DNA of 64,000 nt, from contig CACMOQ010000002.1 in assembly GCA_902615445.1 (NCBI GenBank), forward strand, positions 1 through 64,000, in the 5' to 3' direction. Positions 30,439 to 39,193 of the stretch are shown in pieces. The translations under genes and the position numbers were made by a program. Each line of letters begins with the position of its first letter. The first letter of the stretch is position 1. The stretch is from an uncultured Pelagibacteraceae bacterium. GTDB taxonomy: Bacteria; Pseudomonadota; Alphaproteobacteria; Pelagibacterales; Pelagibacteraceae. The notes under the pieces were generated by a model. That model was not told where the DNA came from, made no database searches, and saw only the letters and a list, made by a program, of their open reading frames with translations.

Positions 30439-30987
30439 TTATTTAAAAACGTCTGCTCCTCTGGTCATTGCAATTGCACCTGTTCTGGAGGTGCTTATTA
30501 AGCCAAGAGATTTTAATTTTTTACTCATTTTGTCTATTTCACGTCTTAATGCAGTGATTTGAATAACGACTGACTTGCTCGATTTATCCAATATAACTGG
30601 ATGGTAGGTTTTACATGCTTTAAGGCATTTTTCTATCTTTTTTTTCTTTCCTACAACCTTTAGTAAAGCCATTTCTTTAAATATTACTTTTTTATCCTCC
30701 CTTTTAAAATCCGCTACTTTATGAACAGGAACTAATTTCTTTAATTGCAGTTTTATTTGGTCAATTACTTGAGGTGTTCCAGTGGTTACTATAGTTATTC
30801 TAGAAATATTTTTTGCTGCATCGATTTCAGCCACTGCTAAAGATTCAATATTATATCCTCTTCCAGAAAATAATCCGACCACTCTTGCTAATACACCAGC
30901 TTCATTGTCTACCCACACCACAATAATATGTGTGTCTGGTTTGCCTTTTTTTGTTGGTATGCTGTATGCTGATTTTGGATTTGCCAT
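30439..30987 (-). CDS. ilvH: Acetolactate synthase small (regulatory) subunit
   Basis: This 182-residue protein has an N-terminal ACT domain (about 20-95: HIIVVWVDNEAGVLARVVGLFSGRGYNIESLAV), followed by the small-subunit C-terminal domain. It binds valine and stimulates the large subunit's activity. Its ATG overlaps the ilvB stop, so the two subunits are translationally coupled. A 20-residue N-terminal extension rich in Lys/Pro precedes the ACT core. Confidence 0.96.
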   Translation of the reverse strand: MANPKSAYSIPTKKGKPDTHIIVVWVDNEAGVLARVVGLFSGRGYNIESLAVAEIDAAKNISRITIVTTGTPQVIDQIKLQLKKLVPVHKVADFKREDKKVIFKEMALLKVVGKKKKIEKCLKACKTYHPVILDKSSKSVVIQITALRREIDKMSKKLKSLGLISTSRTGAIAMTRGADVFK

Positions 30988-32753
30988 TAAACTAGAGCTT
31001 TTCCTTTTCCAGTGATCTTATTTTCTTCCTTATCGTTAGGTCCTAAAATCATTTGATTATGTGGTTTACCTGATGGAATCATTGGGAAACAATTTTCATT
31101 TGGGTCTACCTGGCAGTCAAAAATTACAGGACCTTCATGGTCAATCATTTCTTTTATTTTTTCGTCAAGTTCCTGAGGGTTAGAGGCTTTAATACCTTTG
31201 CAACCATAGGCCTCAGCTAATTTTACAAAATCAGGTAATGCCTCAGAATAACTCTCAGAGTAATTTTTTTCATGAAGCAATTCCTGCCACTGTCTAACCA
31301 TCCCCATATACTGATTATTCAAGACAAATATTTTAATTGGTAAATTATATTGAACTGCAGTGGACATTTCCTGCATCGTCATTAAAACAGAAGCTTCTCC
31401 TGCAATATCTATAACTAGTTTATCTGGGTGTGCAATTTGAACACCTACAGCCGCTGGAAGTCCGTAGCCCATAGTCCCAAGACCACCTGATGTCATCCAT
31501 CTATTTGGTTTATTAAACTTATAATGTTGTGCTGCCCACATTTGATGTTGACCCACTTCTGTAGTTATAAAAGTATCCTGAGATTTTGTGAGTTCATATA
31601 ATCTTTGTACAGCATGTTGAGGTTTTATAGTTTTGTCACTATTGATAAACCCTAAAGAGTCTTTCTCACGCCATTTTTGAATTTGTTCCCACCATTTTGA
31701 TATTTTTTGTTTATTTGAAACTTTAATACCATTTTGTTTTTGATTAATCTTTTTTATAGTCGATTTTAAAACCTCGTTTACATCACCGACTATAGCTAAA
31801 TCTACTTTAATAATCTTATTAATTGATGATGGATCAATATCGATATGAACTTTTTTTGATTTAGGGGAAAACTCGTCGATCTTACCAGTTATTCTATCAT
31901 CAAATCTAGCCCCGATATTAATTAACAAATCACAATCGTGCATTGCATTGTTTGCCTCATAAGTTCCATGCATACCAAGCATTCCAATAAATTGATTGTC
32001 ATCACCTGGGAACGCCCCTAAACCTTGAAGTGTAGATGTAATAGGAAAACCTACTAGTCTTACAAACTCTCTTAATGCTTCACTCGCTTTTGGTCCAGAG
32101 TTTATAACACCACCTCCAGTATAAATCATTGGCTTTTTTGCTTTTGAAATTAAATTAATTAATTCATTAATTTCATTCTGAGTAAATTTGTTATGAGACT
32201 TACCATTAACTTTTTTTATTTTTTTTGGTTTTGAATAGTTTGTCTTTGCAAATTGAATATCTTTTGGAATATCAACCAACACTGGTCCTGGTCGACCAGT
32301 TGTTGCAACCTCAAATGCTTCGTGTAAAATTTTTGGCAAATCTTTTATATCTTTTACTAACCAATTATGTTTAGTACAAGGTCTTGTGATACCAGTTGTA
32401 TCACATTCTTGAAAAGCATCTGTGCCAATTAAATGTGTTGGCACTTGTCCCGAAATGCAAATTAAAGGAACTGAGTCCATATATGCATCTGTTAATGCTG
32501 TTACAACATTAGTTGCACCTGGTCCAGAAGTAACTAAAACTATACCAGGTTTACCTGATGATCTTGCATAACCTTCTGCAGCATGTCCTGCTCCTTGTTC
32601 ATGTCTAACTAATATATGTTTAATTGATGAATGGTTTTTTAACTCATCATAAATAGGTAAAACTGCTCCACCAGGATAACCAAAAATAAATTCAACATCT
32701 TGATCTTCAAGACATTTAAATACGATTTCAGCTCCTGAATATAATTTTGACAT
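30987..32753 (-). CDS. ilvB: Acetolactate synthase large (catalytic) subunit
   Basis: This 588-residue thiamine diphosphate enzyme makes 2-acetolactate or 2-aceto-2-hydroxybutyrate. The N-terminal catalytic Glu lies in LVRHEQGAGHAAEGYAR (about 48-64), followed by central FAD and C-terminal ThDP domains. The metal motif, normally G-D-[GA], reads GEAS here, so the usual Asp is Glu; the matching Asn pair (VLNNQYMG) is present. The codon is clearly GAA. An imperfect hairpin covers positions -4 to -33 from the start (32757-32786), and no Shine-Dalgarno site is visible. Confidence 0.97.
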   Translation of the reverse strand: MSKLYSGAEIVFKCLEDQDVEFIFGYPGGAVLPIYDELKNHSSIKHILVRHEQGAGHAAEGYARSSGKPGIVLVTSGPGATNVVTALTDAYMDSVPLICISGQVPTHLIGTDAFQECDTTGITRPCTKHNWLVKDIKDLPKILHEAFEVATTGRPGPVLVDIPKDIQFAKTNYSKPKKIKKVNGKSHNKFTQNEINELINLISKAKKPMIYTGGGVINSGPKASEALREFVRLVGFPITSTLQGLGAFPGDDNQFIGMLGMHGTYEANNAMHDCDLLINIGARFDDRITGKIDEFSPKSKKVHIDIDPSSINKIIKVDLAIVGDVNEVLKSTIKKINQKQNGIKVSNKQKISKWWEQIQKWREKDSLGFINSDKTIKPQHAVQRLYELTKSQDTFITTEVGQHQMWAAQHYKFNKPNRWMTSGGLGTMGYGLPAAVGVQIAHPDKLVIDIAGEASVLMTMQEMSTAVQYNLPIKIFVLNNQYMGMVRQWQELLHEKNYSESYSEALPDFVKLAEAYGCKGIKASNPQELDEKIKEMIDHEGPVIFDCQVDPNENCFPMIPSGKPHNQMILGPNDKEENKITGKGKALV

Positions 32754-32756
32754 TAA

Positions 32757-32786
32757 ACCAATCTAGCTGAAGTTGTGCTAATTGGT
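32757..32786 (-). promoter_or_regulatory. Imperfect 10-bp hairpin just upstream of ilvB
   Basis: On the plus strand, ACCAAT-c-TAGC, nine bases, then GCTAATTGGT form a 10-bp stem with a one-base bulge. On the transcript the hairpin ends three bases before the ilvB ATG and covers where a Shine-Dalgarno site would be. It lacks a following U-run, so it does not look like a miaA terminator. It may act in translation control or be an operator. Function is inferred from position only. Confidence 0.4.
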
Positions 32787-32806
32787 CAAGACTAAGTAGG
32801 TAATAT

Positions 32807-33715
32807 CTAAATCTTTTTTAGAAAGTCAGTTAACTGAATTGGATTTATTTTGTTCCAATTTTGCATATTTCCGTTTGCCCATGTCCTTTGTCTTTTGGCG
32901 TATTGTCTTGTCTTTATTGATATTTTCTCAATAACCTGAGCAATTTTAATTTTTTTTTGGATATACTCATTTACTTCTCTAATACCTATAGCTTTACAGG
33001 CCGTTTTATCATTTCTGACTTTGAGGCTATTAAATTTTTTGACCTCTGAAATTGCACCTTTTTTTAACATTTCTTGAGCCCTAAGATGTATCCTCTCTAC
33101 CAATTTGTCTTTAGGAAAATCTATATAAATTTTATAAAAATCCTTTTGTTGATAGTTTGATTTTGTTTTTTTAAACCATTCGTAAATTGATTTTTTAGTA
33201 AAAGATTTTACCTCATAAGCTCTTATTGATCTTTGGGCATCAGAGGATTTAATTTGGTTTTTGACTAGTGGATCAAGTTTAATCAATTTTGAAAAAAATT
33301 TTTTATTCCCTATTTTTTTGTGCAAAGACCTTACATTTTCCCTAAATTTGATAGGAATATTTGGAATGCTCACTAAACCATCTGTTAGGGATTTAAAATA
33401 TAAACCTGTGCCTCCTACTAAAATTGGAACTTTTTTTCTTTTTTTAATATCTTCAATTTTTTGATTAGCTAATTTTAACCAATCACCAGTAGAAAATTTT
33501 TTTTTAACACTGTGAAATCCAAAGAGATGGTGCTTAATTCTTTTATATTCTTTTTTAGAAGGTCTTGCTGATAAGACTTTAAGTTCTTTATAAACTTGCA
33601 TGCTATCAGCATTAATAATTTCACCGTTGATTTTTTTTGAAAGTTTAATAGCAAAATTAGATTTTCCAGATGCTGTTGGACCATAAATTAAAATAATTTT
33701 GGATTTTAGATCCAT
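32807..33715 (-). CDS. miaA: tRNA dimethylallyltransferase
   Basis: This 302-residue enzyme transfers a dimethylallyl group to A37 of tRNAs that read codons starting with U. It has the P-loop GPTASGKS at 12-19, the DSMQVYK motif (37-43), the VGGTGLYFKSL motif near 101 and ACKAIGIREV near 239. It is slightly short, losing part of the C-terminal region found in E. coli. It starts three bases after the stop position of degP. Its own start ATG at 33715 is directly followed by the P-loop region. Confidence 0.95.
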   Translation of the reverse strand: MDLKSKIILIYGPTASGKSNFAIKLSKKINGEIINADSMQVYKELKVLSARPSKKEYKRIKHHLFGFHSVKKKFSTGDWLKLANQKIEDIKKRKKVPILVGGTGLYFKSLTDGLVSIPNIPIKFRENVRSLHKKIGNKKFFSKLIKLDPLVKNQIKSSDAQRSIRAYEVKSFTKKSIYEWFKKTKSNYQQKDFYKIYIDFPKDKLVERIHLRAQEMLKKGAISEVKKFNSLKVRNDKTACKAIGIREVNEYIQKKIKIAQVIEKISIKTRQYAKRQRTWANGNMQNWNKINPIQLTDFLKKI

Positions 33716-33718
33716 GAA

Positions 33719-35125
33719 TTAATTTAATTTAACACCAATATATCTTCTTTGATTTTGACTGTTATAGATAACTAATAACAAAGTTTTTTCACTTGTTTTC
33801 AACACTTGATCTAAAGTTTGATTTAAATCATCTACTGATCTTATTTTCTTTTTTTGAGCCTCTAAAATTATACTATTTATATCAAGTGATTTTGCCAAAG
33901 GACTATCAGCTTCGATCTTAGTTATTACTAAACCAGAGGTTTGATTTGGTAAATTCCTATTTTTAATATCCTCTTTATTAAGTTCTCTTACTGCTATTTT
34001 TAATTTCTCTATTCTTGTTTCTTTTGGTTTAGCTTTTTTTTCTGCAACTTTAAAGTCCTCTGATGTCTCTAGCCTTCCAAGTGTAATAGTTTTAGTAATC
34101 TCTTTTTTATCTCGCCAAATTTTAACTTTTACTTTTTTGCCAACTTCTGTTCTTGCAACTATCATTGGAAGTTCTTTCATTACTTTAATCTTTTCACCAT
34201 TGAATTCTAAAATAATATCTCCAGCTTTAACTCCTGCTTTATCTGATGGACTGTTTTCAGCAACACTAGCAACAAGTGCACCTCGTGGTTCATCTAATTT
34301 TTCTACCTCAGCAATTTCTTTTGTAACATCTTGAATTCTAACTCCTAACCACCCTCTTTTTGTTTCACCAAATTCAATTAATTGATCAATTACAATTTTT
34401 GCACTATTGGATGGAATAGCAAAACCAATTCCAATAGAACCACTTCTTCCTAAAATTGCAGTGTTAATTCCTATCACATCTCCATTCATATCAAATAAAG
34501 GACCCCCAGAGTTTCCTGAATTGATTGATGCATCTGTTTGTATGTAATCCTCATATCTTGATAGACCTATTGATCTATTTCTAGCTGATATTATTCCCGA
34601 AGTTACTGTTCCACCTAAACCAAAGGGATTACCAATAGCAATCACCCAATCACCAATTCTTGCATTATTAGAGTTACCAAATTTTACTGGGGTAAATTTT
34701 TCGTTTGTTTCAAGTTGTAAAATAGCAATATCTGATAATGGATCAGAACCTATTACTTTAGCATTAAACTCCTTATCACCATTTACTCTTATAATTATAT
34801 TTTCTGCATCTTGGATTACGTGATTATTTGTAACCACTATACCTTTTTCATCTATAATAAATCCTGATCCCAACGCTGAGGATTGTCTCTCTTGAGGAGC
34901 ACCAAATTCTTTAAACATATCCTCAAACGGTGAGCCTGGGGGAAATTGGAAAGGAAATGGATTTGATTGAGTAGTAATTGTTGTGGTTGTAGAAATATTG
35001 ACAACTGACGGCATTAATTTTTCTGCTAAATCGGCAAATGAACCTGGTATTTCTTTAGAGAAAGATTTTGCCTGGACAGTTAAAATTAATAGAGTTGTTA
35101 CAAAGAAAATTTTTAGTTTATTCAT
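33719..35125 (-). CDS. degP: Periplasmic serine protease/chaperone of the DegP/HtrA (Do) family
   Basis: With the ATG at 35125 the protein has 468 residues and a normal signal peptide (MNKLKIFFVTTLLILTVQA). A start at 35161 would add 12 residues, bury the signal and overlap the upstream gene, so I reject it. The catalytic triad is visible: His102 (TNNHVIQ), Asp132 (DPLSDIAIL) and Ser206 (SGNSGGPLFD). Two PDZ-like domains follow (about 255-345 and 380-468). It degrades or refolds damaged envelope proteins. The order hflK-hflC-yjeT-degP is typical of proteobacteria. Confidence 0.95.
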   Translation of the reverse strand: MNKLKIFFVTTLLILTVQAKSFSKEIPGSFADLAEKLMPSVVNISTTTTITTQSNPFPFQFPPGSPFEDMFKEFGAPQERQSSALGSGFIIDEKGIVVTNNHVIQDAENIIIRVNGDKEFNAKVIGSDPLSDIAILQLETNEKFTPVKFGNSNNARIGDWVIAIGNPFGLGGTVTSGIISARNRSIGLSRYEDYIQTDASINSGNSGGPLFDMNGDVIGINTAILGRSGSIGIGFAIPSNSAKIVIDQLIEFGETKRGWLGVRIQDVTKEIAEVEKLDEPRGALVASVAENSPSDKAGVKAGDIILEFNGEKIKVMKELPMIVARTEVGKKVKVKIWRDKKEITKTITLGRLETSEDFKVAEKKAKPKETRIEKLKIAVRELNKEDIKNRNLPNQTSGLVITKIEADSPLAKSLDINSIILEAQKKKIRSVDDLNQTLDQVLKTSEKTLLLVIYNSQNQRRYIGVKLN

Positions 35126-35126
35126 A

Positions 35127-35315
35127 TTAGCTTTTAATGAAGTAAATAATGATAAACCCAATTAATGCAAAAATTAGTCCAGCAGTTCTAAGCTGATTAT
35201 CATTAATTAATTCTAATTTTTTTAACATACTTTTCATTTTTGCTGGAAATATGGCATATAAAAGACCCTCTATAAATAAGAATAGACCAAAAGCTATGAT
35301 CAATTCCCTCATCAA
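35127..35315 (-). CDS. DUF2065/YjeT-family small membrane protein
   Basis: This 62-residue protein has two transmembrane segments (about 4-22 and 42-60), a central basic loop, and the family pattern IEGLLYAIFPAKMK...RTAGLIFALIGFI. DUF2065 proteins are commonly encoded between hflC and downstream genes in proteobacteria; their role is not established. It lies between hflC and degP, ending one base before the preferred degP ATG. Family and context together make it secure despite the short length. Confidence 0.9.
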   Translation of the reverse strand: MMRELIIAFGLFLFIEGLLYAIFPAKMKSMLKKLELINDNQLRTAGLIFALIGFIIIYFIKS

Positions 35316-35318
35316 AGT

Positions 35319-36191
35319 TTAATTAGATTGAGGCTGCTTTATATTTCCAAAGAATTTAAAAAACTCACTGTCAGGTGATAAAATTAAAGACGTTTCACCG
35401 CCAATTAAAGCTTTTTCATATGCTTGCATTGCTCGATAAAATGCAAAGAACTCTGGATCTTGGCCAAAGGCGCTAGCAAATATATTATTTCTCTTACCAT
35501 CACCCTCACCTTTCATAATCTCTGATTTTTTTTGTGCATCAGCTAAAATGACAGTTACTTCTTTATCCGCTGTTGAAGTAATCGTTACAGCCATCTCTGC
35601 ACCTCTTGCTCTAAATTCTTTTGCTTCTCTTTCCCTTTCAGTTTGCATTCTTCTAAAGATCGCATCACTGTTTGCTTGAGGAAGATCTGCTCTTTTTATC
35701 CGAACATCATTAATTTTTATTCCAAAGTTTTCAGCTTCATTATTAACTCCCTCTTGAATTAAAGCCATTTGTTTTGTTCTATCTTCAGACAATAAAGTTT
35801 GAAGTTCTTGCTGACCTAAAACATTTCTTATTCTTGAATTGATAATTGTTGCTAATCTTGATCTAGCAACCCGTTCATTTCCTACAGAAATATAAAATTT
35901 TAAAGGATCAACTATTTGAAATCTTGCAAAAGCATCCACGATCAATCTCTTTTGATCTGAGGCAATTACCTCTTCTGGTGGAGTATCTAAGTTTAAAATT
36001 CTCTTATCTAAAAAAACTACATTTTGGATAAATGGAATTTTAAAATTTAAACCTGGTTTTACAATTATTCTTTTTGGATCACCAAACTGTAAAACGATAG
36101 CTTGATTTACTTCTTTTACAATAAAAATTGAAAAAAATAATGTAGCTGCAATTGCAACACTTATACCAGCAATAACTTTTCCCATATTCAT
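35319..36191 (-). CDS. hflC: HflC, SPFH-domain modulator of FtsH
   Basis: This 290-residue protein has an N-terminal membrane anchor (about 7-27) and an SPFH/band-7 domain (NQAIVLQFGDPKRIIVKPGLNFKIPF, 30-55), then a helical region ending with FAFYRAMQAYEKAL. It forms the large periplasmic cage with HflK around the FtsH protease. The gene follows hflK after three bases and is followed by yjeT after three bases. Length and motifs are normal. Confidence 0.96.
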   Translation of the reverse strand: MNMGKVIAGISVAIAATLFFSIFIVKEVNQAIVLQFGDPKRIIVKPGLNFKIPFIQNVVFLDKRILNLDTPPEEVIASDQKRLIVDAFARFQIVDPLKFYISVGNERVARSRLATIINSRIRNVLGQQELQTLLSEDRTKQMALIQEGVNNEAENFGIKINDVRIKRADLPQANSDAIFRRMQTEREREAKEFRARGAEMAVTITSTADKEVTVILADAQKKSEIMKGEGDGKRNNIFASAFGQDPEFFAFYRAMQAYEKALIGGETSLILSPDSEFFKFFGNIKQPQSN

Positions 36192-36194
36192 ATA

Positions 36195-37301
36195 TTAATT
36201 AGTCACTTTCTTTTTTAATTCAGGCAGTGGTAAATACGGCACTACACCAGAGCCGGCATTCTTTTCTATAATTACTTTATCTATATCTGCTAAAACTTTT
36301 TCCATTGTTTCTAAATACATTCTTTCTTGTGTTACTGATTTTGCATTTTTATATTCATTATAAATCGCTAAAAATCTACTTGCTTCACCTTCTGCTTTTG
36401 CAACAACTTCTTTTTTATATGCTTCAGCAGCTTGCAATATTTTTGCAGCTTCACCCCGAGCTCTTGGTATTACATCATTTGCGTATGCCTCAGCTTCGTT
36501 TTTAGATCTTTCCATGTCAGCTCTCGCAGCTTGAACATCCCTAAAGGCATCAATTACTTGATCTGGTGGATCGGCTTTTTGGGTTTGAACTTGAGTGATT
36601 TGAATACCACTTGTGTATTCATCCAAAATTTTTTGAATTATTTCTTGTGTATCCGTTTCTATTAAAGATCTGCCCTCTGTAAGAATAGGTTGAATATCTG
36701 ATCGGGCAATAACTTCTCTCATTGCAGTTTCAGCTGCAGCTTTTACAGTGCCCTCTGGATCTTGAATTTTAAATAAAAAATTTCCCGCATCTTTAATTAC
36801 CCAAAATACTGAAAAATCTATGTTAACTATATTTTCATCTCCAGTTAACATTAAGCTTTCTTGTGGAACATCAGCAACTCCTCCTTGAGAAGAAAATCCA
36901 CTATCTCTTTCAGATCTAAAACCTATATCTATTCTGTTAACCTTAGTAACTTTTGGGGTTAGCACAGACTCTACTGGAAAAGGTATATGATAATTTAATC
37001 CTGGTTGAGTGGTTTTTACAAACTTTCCAAATCTTAAAACCACTCCTTGTTCATCTGGTAGTACTCTGTACAGACCACTTGCTAACCAAACAAAACCTAG
37101 AATAATTAAAACTAATACCGCTTGTTTTCCGCCTGACGAACTTCCGCCTGGTAAAAATTTTTTTAATTTTTCCTGAAATTCTCTAATGATTTTATCAATA
37201 TCTGGTGGAGTTGGACCTCTGCCTGAACCATTTCCACTTCCACCTCCTCCTGGAGGCTTACCCCATGGGCTTCCACCACTTTGTCTAAAATCATCTGGCA
37301 T
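36195..37301 (-). CDS. hflK: HflK, SPFH-domain modulator of FtsH
   Basis: This 368-residue partner of HflC has a Gly/Pro-rich cytoplasmic N-terminus (about 1-60, with SGGSPWGKPPGGGGSGNGSG typical of HflK), a membrane anchor at about 62-82, an SPFH domain (DEQGVVLRFGKFVKTTQPGLNY), and a long helical region (about 255-340). It is the first gene of the hfl-degP run, reading leftward from the 52-base divergent region shared with the Mrp-type ATPase gene. The Gly/Pro-rich tail is a useful diagnostic against HflC. Confidence 0.96.
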   Translation of the reverse strand: MPDDFRQSGGSPWGKPPGGGGSGNGSGRGPTPPDIDKIIREFQEKLKKFLPGGSSSGGKQAVLVLIILGFVWLASGLYRVLPDEQGVVLRFGKFVKTTQPGLNYHIPFPVESVLTPKVTKVNRIDIGFRSERDSGFSSQGGVADVPQESLMLTGDENIVNIDFSVFWVIKDAGNFLFKIQDPEGTVKAAAETAMREVIARSDIQPILTEGRSLIETDTQEIIQKILDEYTSGIQITQVQTQKADPPDQVIDAFRDVQAARADMERSKNEAEAYANDVIPRARGEAAKILQAAEAYKKEVVAKAEGEASRFLAIYNEYKNAKSVTQERMYLETMEKVLADIDKVIIEKNAGSGVVPYLPLPELKKKVTN

Positions 37302-37310
37302 AGTGCAAAT

Positions 37311-37331
37311 CTATATAATGTCTTTATATAG
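37311..37331. promoter_or_regulatory. Perfect 7-bp inverted repeat in the hflK/mrp divergent promoter region
   Basis: CTATATA, seven bases, TATATAG form a perfect inverted repeat centred in the 52-base gap between the two start codons. A TATAAT-like -10 element (37314-37319) overlaps it on the plus strand. It could be an operator, or just the two overlapping -10 regions of divergent promoters, since both arms are TATA-rich. No clear -35 could be assigned. Confidence 0.35.
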
Positions 37332-37353
37332 AAAAACAAGGTAAGATCACTAA

Positions 37354-38178
37354 ATGCCAAAGGAAAAGCCAGAATTAAGTGACGCAATGAGAAAAAAACT
37401 GAGTGGAAGCCCACGTGAAAAGAAGCCAATTAATGGAACTAAATTTACCATCGCCATTTCAAGTGCCAAAGGGGGTGTCGGAAAATCGACTTTTGCAACC
37501 AACCTTGCTTTAGCTTTAAAACAAAATGGCTGTAAAGTCGGATTATTGGATGCTGATATATACGGACCCTCTATTCCTAAAATGTTTGGGATAAATGAGA
37601 AACCAAAAAGTGATGGTCAAAAGTTAGAGCCTGTTATCAAATACGGTATTCAATGTATGTCTATAGGTTTTTTAACAGATGAAAAAACTCCAATGATATG
37701 GAGAGGTCCAATGGTTACAAGTGCAATTAAAACGTTTACTCAACAGGTCAACTGGAAAGATTTAGACTTTATAATTGTAGATATGCCTCCTGGGACTGGT
37801 GATACCCAACTAACTTTTTCTCAAGGCATTGAAATGAATGGAGCAATTATAGTATCTACCCCACAAGAAGTGGCACTCTTAGATGTTAAGAGAGGAATAA
37901 AAATGTTTGATAAACTTGGGGTAAAGATTTTAGGTCTAATAGATAACATGAGTTCTTTCACAGGAGATGATGGAAAAAAATATGCAATTTTTGGAGAAGG
38001 CGGAGTTAAAAGAACAGCAAAAGAATTTAATAAAGAGTTTTTGGCTGAAATACCAATTGATCCAAATGTTGGTAAATTCGGAGATCTAGGAAAGCCTATA
38101 GTAGAAAGTGATCCAAACAATGAAGTATCTCAAATTTATATTAACTTAGCTAAAAAAATAAAATCAATTTACTTTTAA
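37354..38178 (+). CDS. Mrp/ApbC-family P-loop ATPase (Fe-S cluster carrier-like)
   Basis: This 274-residue P-loop ATPase has a deviant Walker A KGGVGKST at 39-46, DADIYGPSIPKMFG near 69, and VDMPPGTGDTQLT near 142. Family members carry Fe-S clusters to target apoproteins. The N-terminal MIP18/DUF59 domain of E. coli Mrp is absent: only about 30 basic residues precede the ATPase. The canonical C-x-x-C after the NMS motif is replaced by TGDDGKKYAIFG, so the usual cluster ligands are missing, as I recall for other alphaproteobacterial members. It starts from the gap shared with hflK. Confidence 0.9.
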   Translation: MPKEKPELSDAMRKKLSGSPREKKPINGTKFTIAISSAKGGVGKSTFATNLALALKQNGCKVGLLDADIYGPSIPKMFGINEKPKSDGQKLEPVIKYGIQCMSIGFLTDEKTPMIWRGPMVTSAIKTFTQQVNWKDLDFIIVDMPPGTGDTQLTFSQGIEMNGAIIVSTPQEVALLDVKRGIKMFDKLGVKILGLIDNMSSFTGDDGKKYAIFGEGGVKRTAKEFNKEFLAEIPIDPNVGKFGDLGKPIVESDPNNEVSQIYINLAKKIKSIYF

Positions 38179-38199
38179 AAATTAATAATTATTTTAAAT

Positions 38200-39147
38200 T
38201 TATATTATCTTATCTTTAAGTTCTAAAGCAGTCATAAGCTCATTCCATTCTCTTTTTGATAAGCCAGATTTTTCAACATCTACTTTTTCACCGCTGATAA
38301 GTTTTTGAATAATTTTTTTACCTTTTGAGGATACTTCAGTGCCTCCCACTCTATAATCCAAAAATGCTTCGTAAGTAATTGGTACCCATCTTTTAACAGT
38401 ATCTAACATAGCATCGGCATAAGCTCTGATTTCAAATTGTGCATGATGATCTGCTCTTAATCTTAAAAAATTCATTAAATTTAAAAGATCGGTTTTCCAA
38501 TACCACTGGGTATAAGTATTAAGTGTTAAATTCATCCTTGCTAGTTCTCTTGCTAAACCAACTTGTTTTTCATCAATTACAGAGCCATCATATCTTTCAT
38601 TAAGCATAGTTTCATAATTATCATAAGTTTGCTCTGCATCCTTTTTTAATAAATCTAAAACTTTTTTTGCCTGATCTCCTGAGAGGACATCCCCTCTTCC
38701 TTGTCTGTTACTTTGAGATTGTGCAGCTAAATTTTCTACTGCTGGTAAATAAAACTCTTTATCTAAAATAGAATATCTTGCAGAATATTCATTTACATTT
38801 GCTGTCCTATGTCTAATCCATTGACGAGCAATAAAAATTGGAAGTTTAACGTGATACTTTATTTCACACATTTCAAATGGAGTACTATGCCAATGTCTCA
38901 TCAAGTACTTTATAAGCCCTGCATCAGTTGAAACTTTTTTTGTACCCTTTCCGTATGAAACTCTAGCTGCTTGAACGATAGAAGTATCGTCACCCATATA
39001 ATCAATTACTCTTATAAAACCATGATCCAAAATAGGAATAGCCTCGTAAAGAATATTTTCAAGTTCAGCAACTGTAACCCTTTTGGTTTTTTTTTCTTGG
39101 GACTGTTGATCTCTAATTTCTTCTTGCTGTTCTTTAGTTAATTTCAT
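38200..39147 (-). CDS. thyX: Flavin-dependent thymidylate synthase
   Basis: This 315-residue enzyme makes dTMP from dUMP using FAD, methylene-tetrahydrofolate and NADPH. The ThyX signature R-H-R-x(6)-N-E-x-S-x-R is visible as [15 protein letters not shown] (about 123-137), and [30 protein letters not shown] (about 207-236) matches the family. The N-terminal 25 residues are charged and precede the conserved core. No thyA is seen in the window. It lies beside ssrA; its start region faces the ssrA promoter. Confidence 0.95.
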   Translation of the reverse strand: MKLTKEQQEEIRDQQSQEKKTKRVTVAELENILYEAIPILDHGFIRVIDYMGDDTSIVQAARVSYGKGTKKVSTDAGLIKYLMRHWHSTPFEMCEIKYHVKLPIFIARQWIRHRTANVNEYSARYSILDKEFYLPAVENLAAQSQSNRQGRGDVLSGDQAKKVLDLLKKDAEQTYDNYETMLNERYDGSVIDEKQVGLARELARMNLTLNTYTQWYWKTDLLNLMNFLRLRADHHAQFEIRAYADAMLDTVKRWVPITYEAFLDYRVGGTEVSSKGKKIIQKLISGEKVDVEKSGLSKREWNELMTALELKDKII

Positions 39148-39157
39148 GAATAATTTA

Positions 39158-39187
39158 TTGAATCTTTAATTATTACTTTTATATTAA
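39158..39187 (+). promoter_or_regulatory. Candidate ssrA promoter
   Basis: TTGAAT (39158-39163) and TATTAA (39182-39187) are separated by 18 bases, each close to the sigma-70 -35 and -10 consensus. A start a few bases on would begin the precursor near 39194, just at a GTTGG-TTTT-CCAAC hairpin. The position fits ssrA transcription; the consensus match alone would be weak. Confidence 0.45.
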
Positions 39188-39193
39188 ACATGT

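Noticed and set aside
35126-35161. Extended degP start at 35161
   Set aside because: It would overlap the yjeT coding region and put 12 polar residues before the signal peptide. The ATG at 35125 is the natural start.
37163-37429. 88-codon minus-strand frame across the hflK start and mrp start
   Set aside because: It overlaps two well-supported genes in another frame and only contains repetitive Glu/Val residues from the Gly-rich hflK tail.
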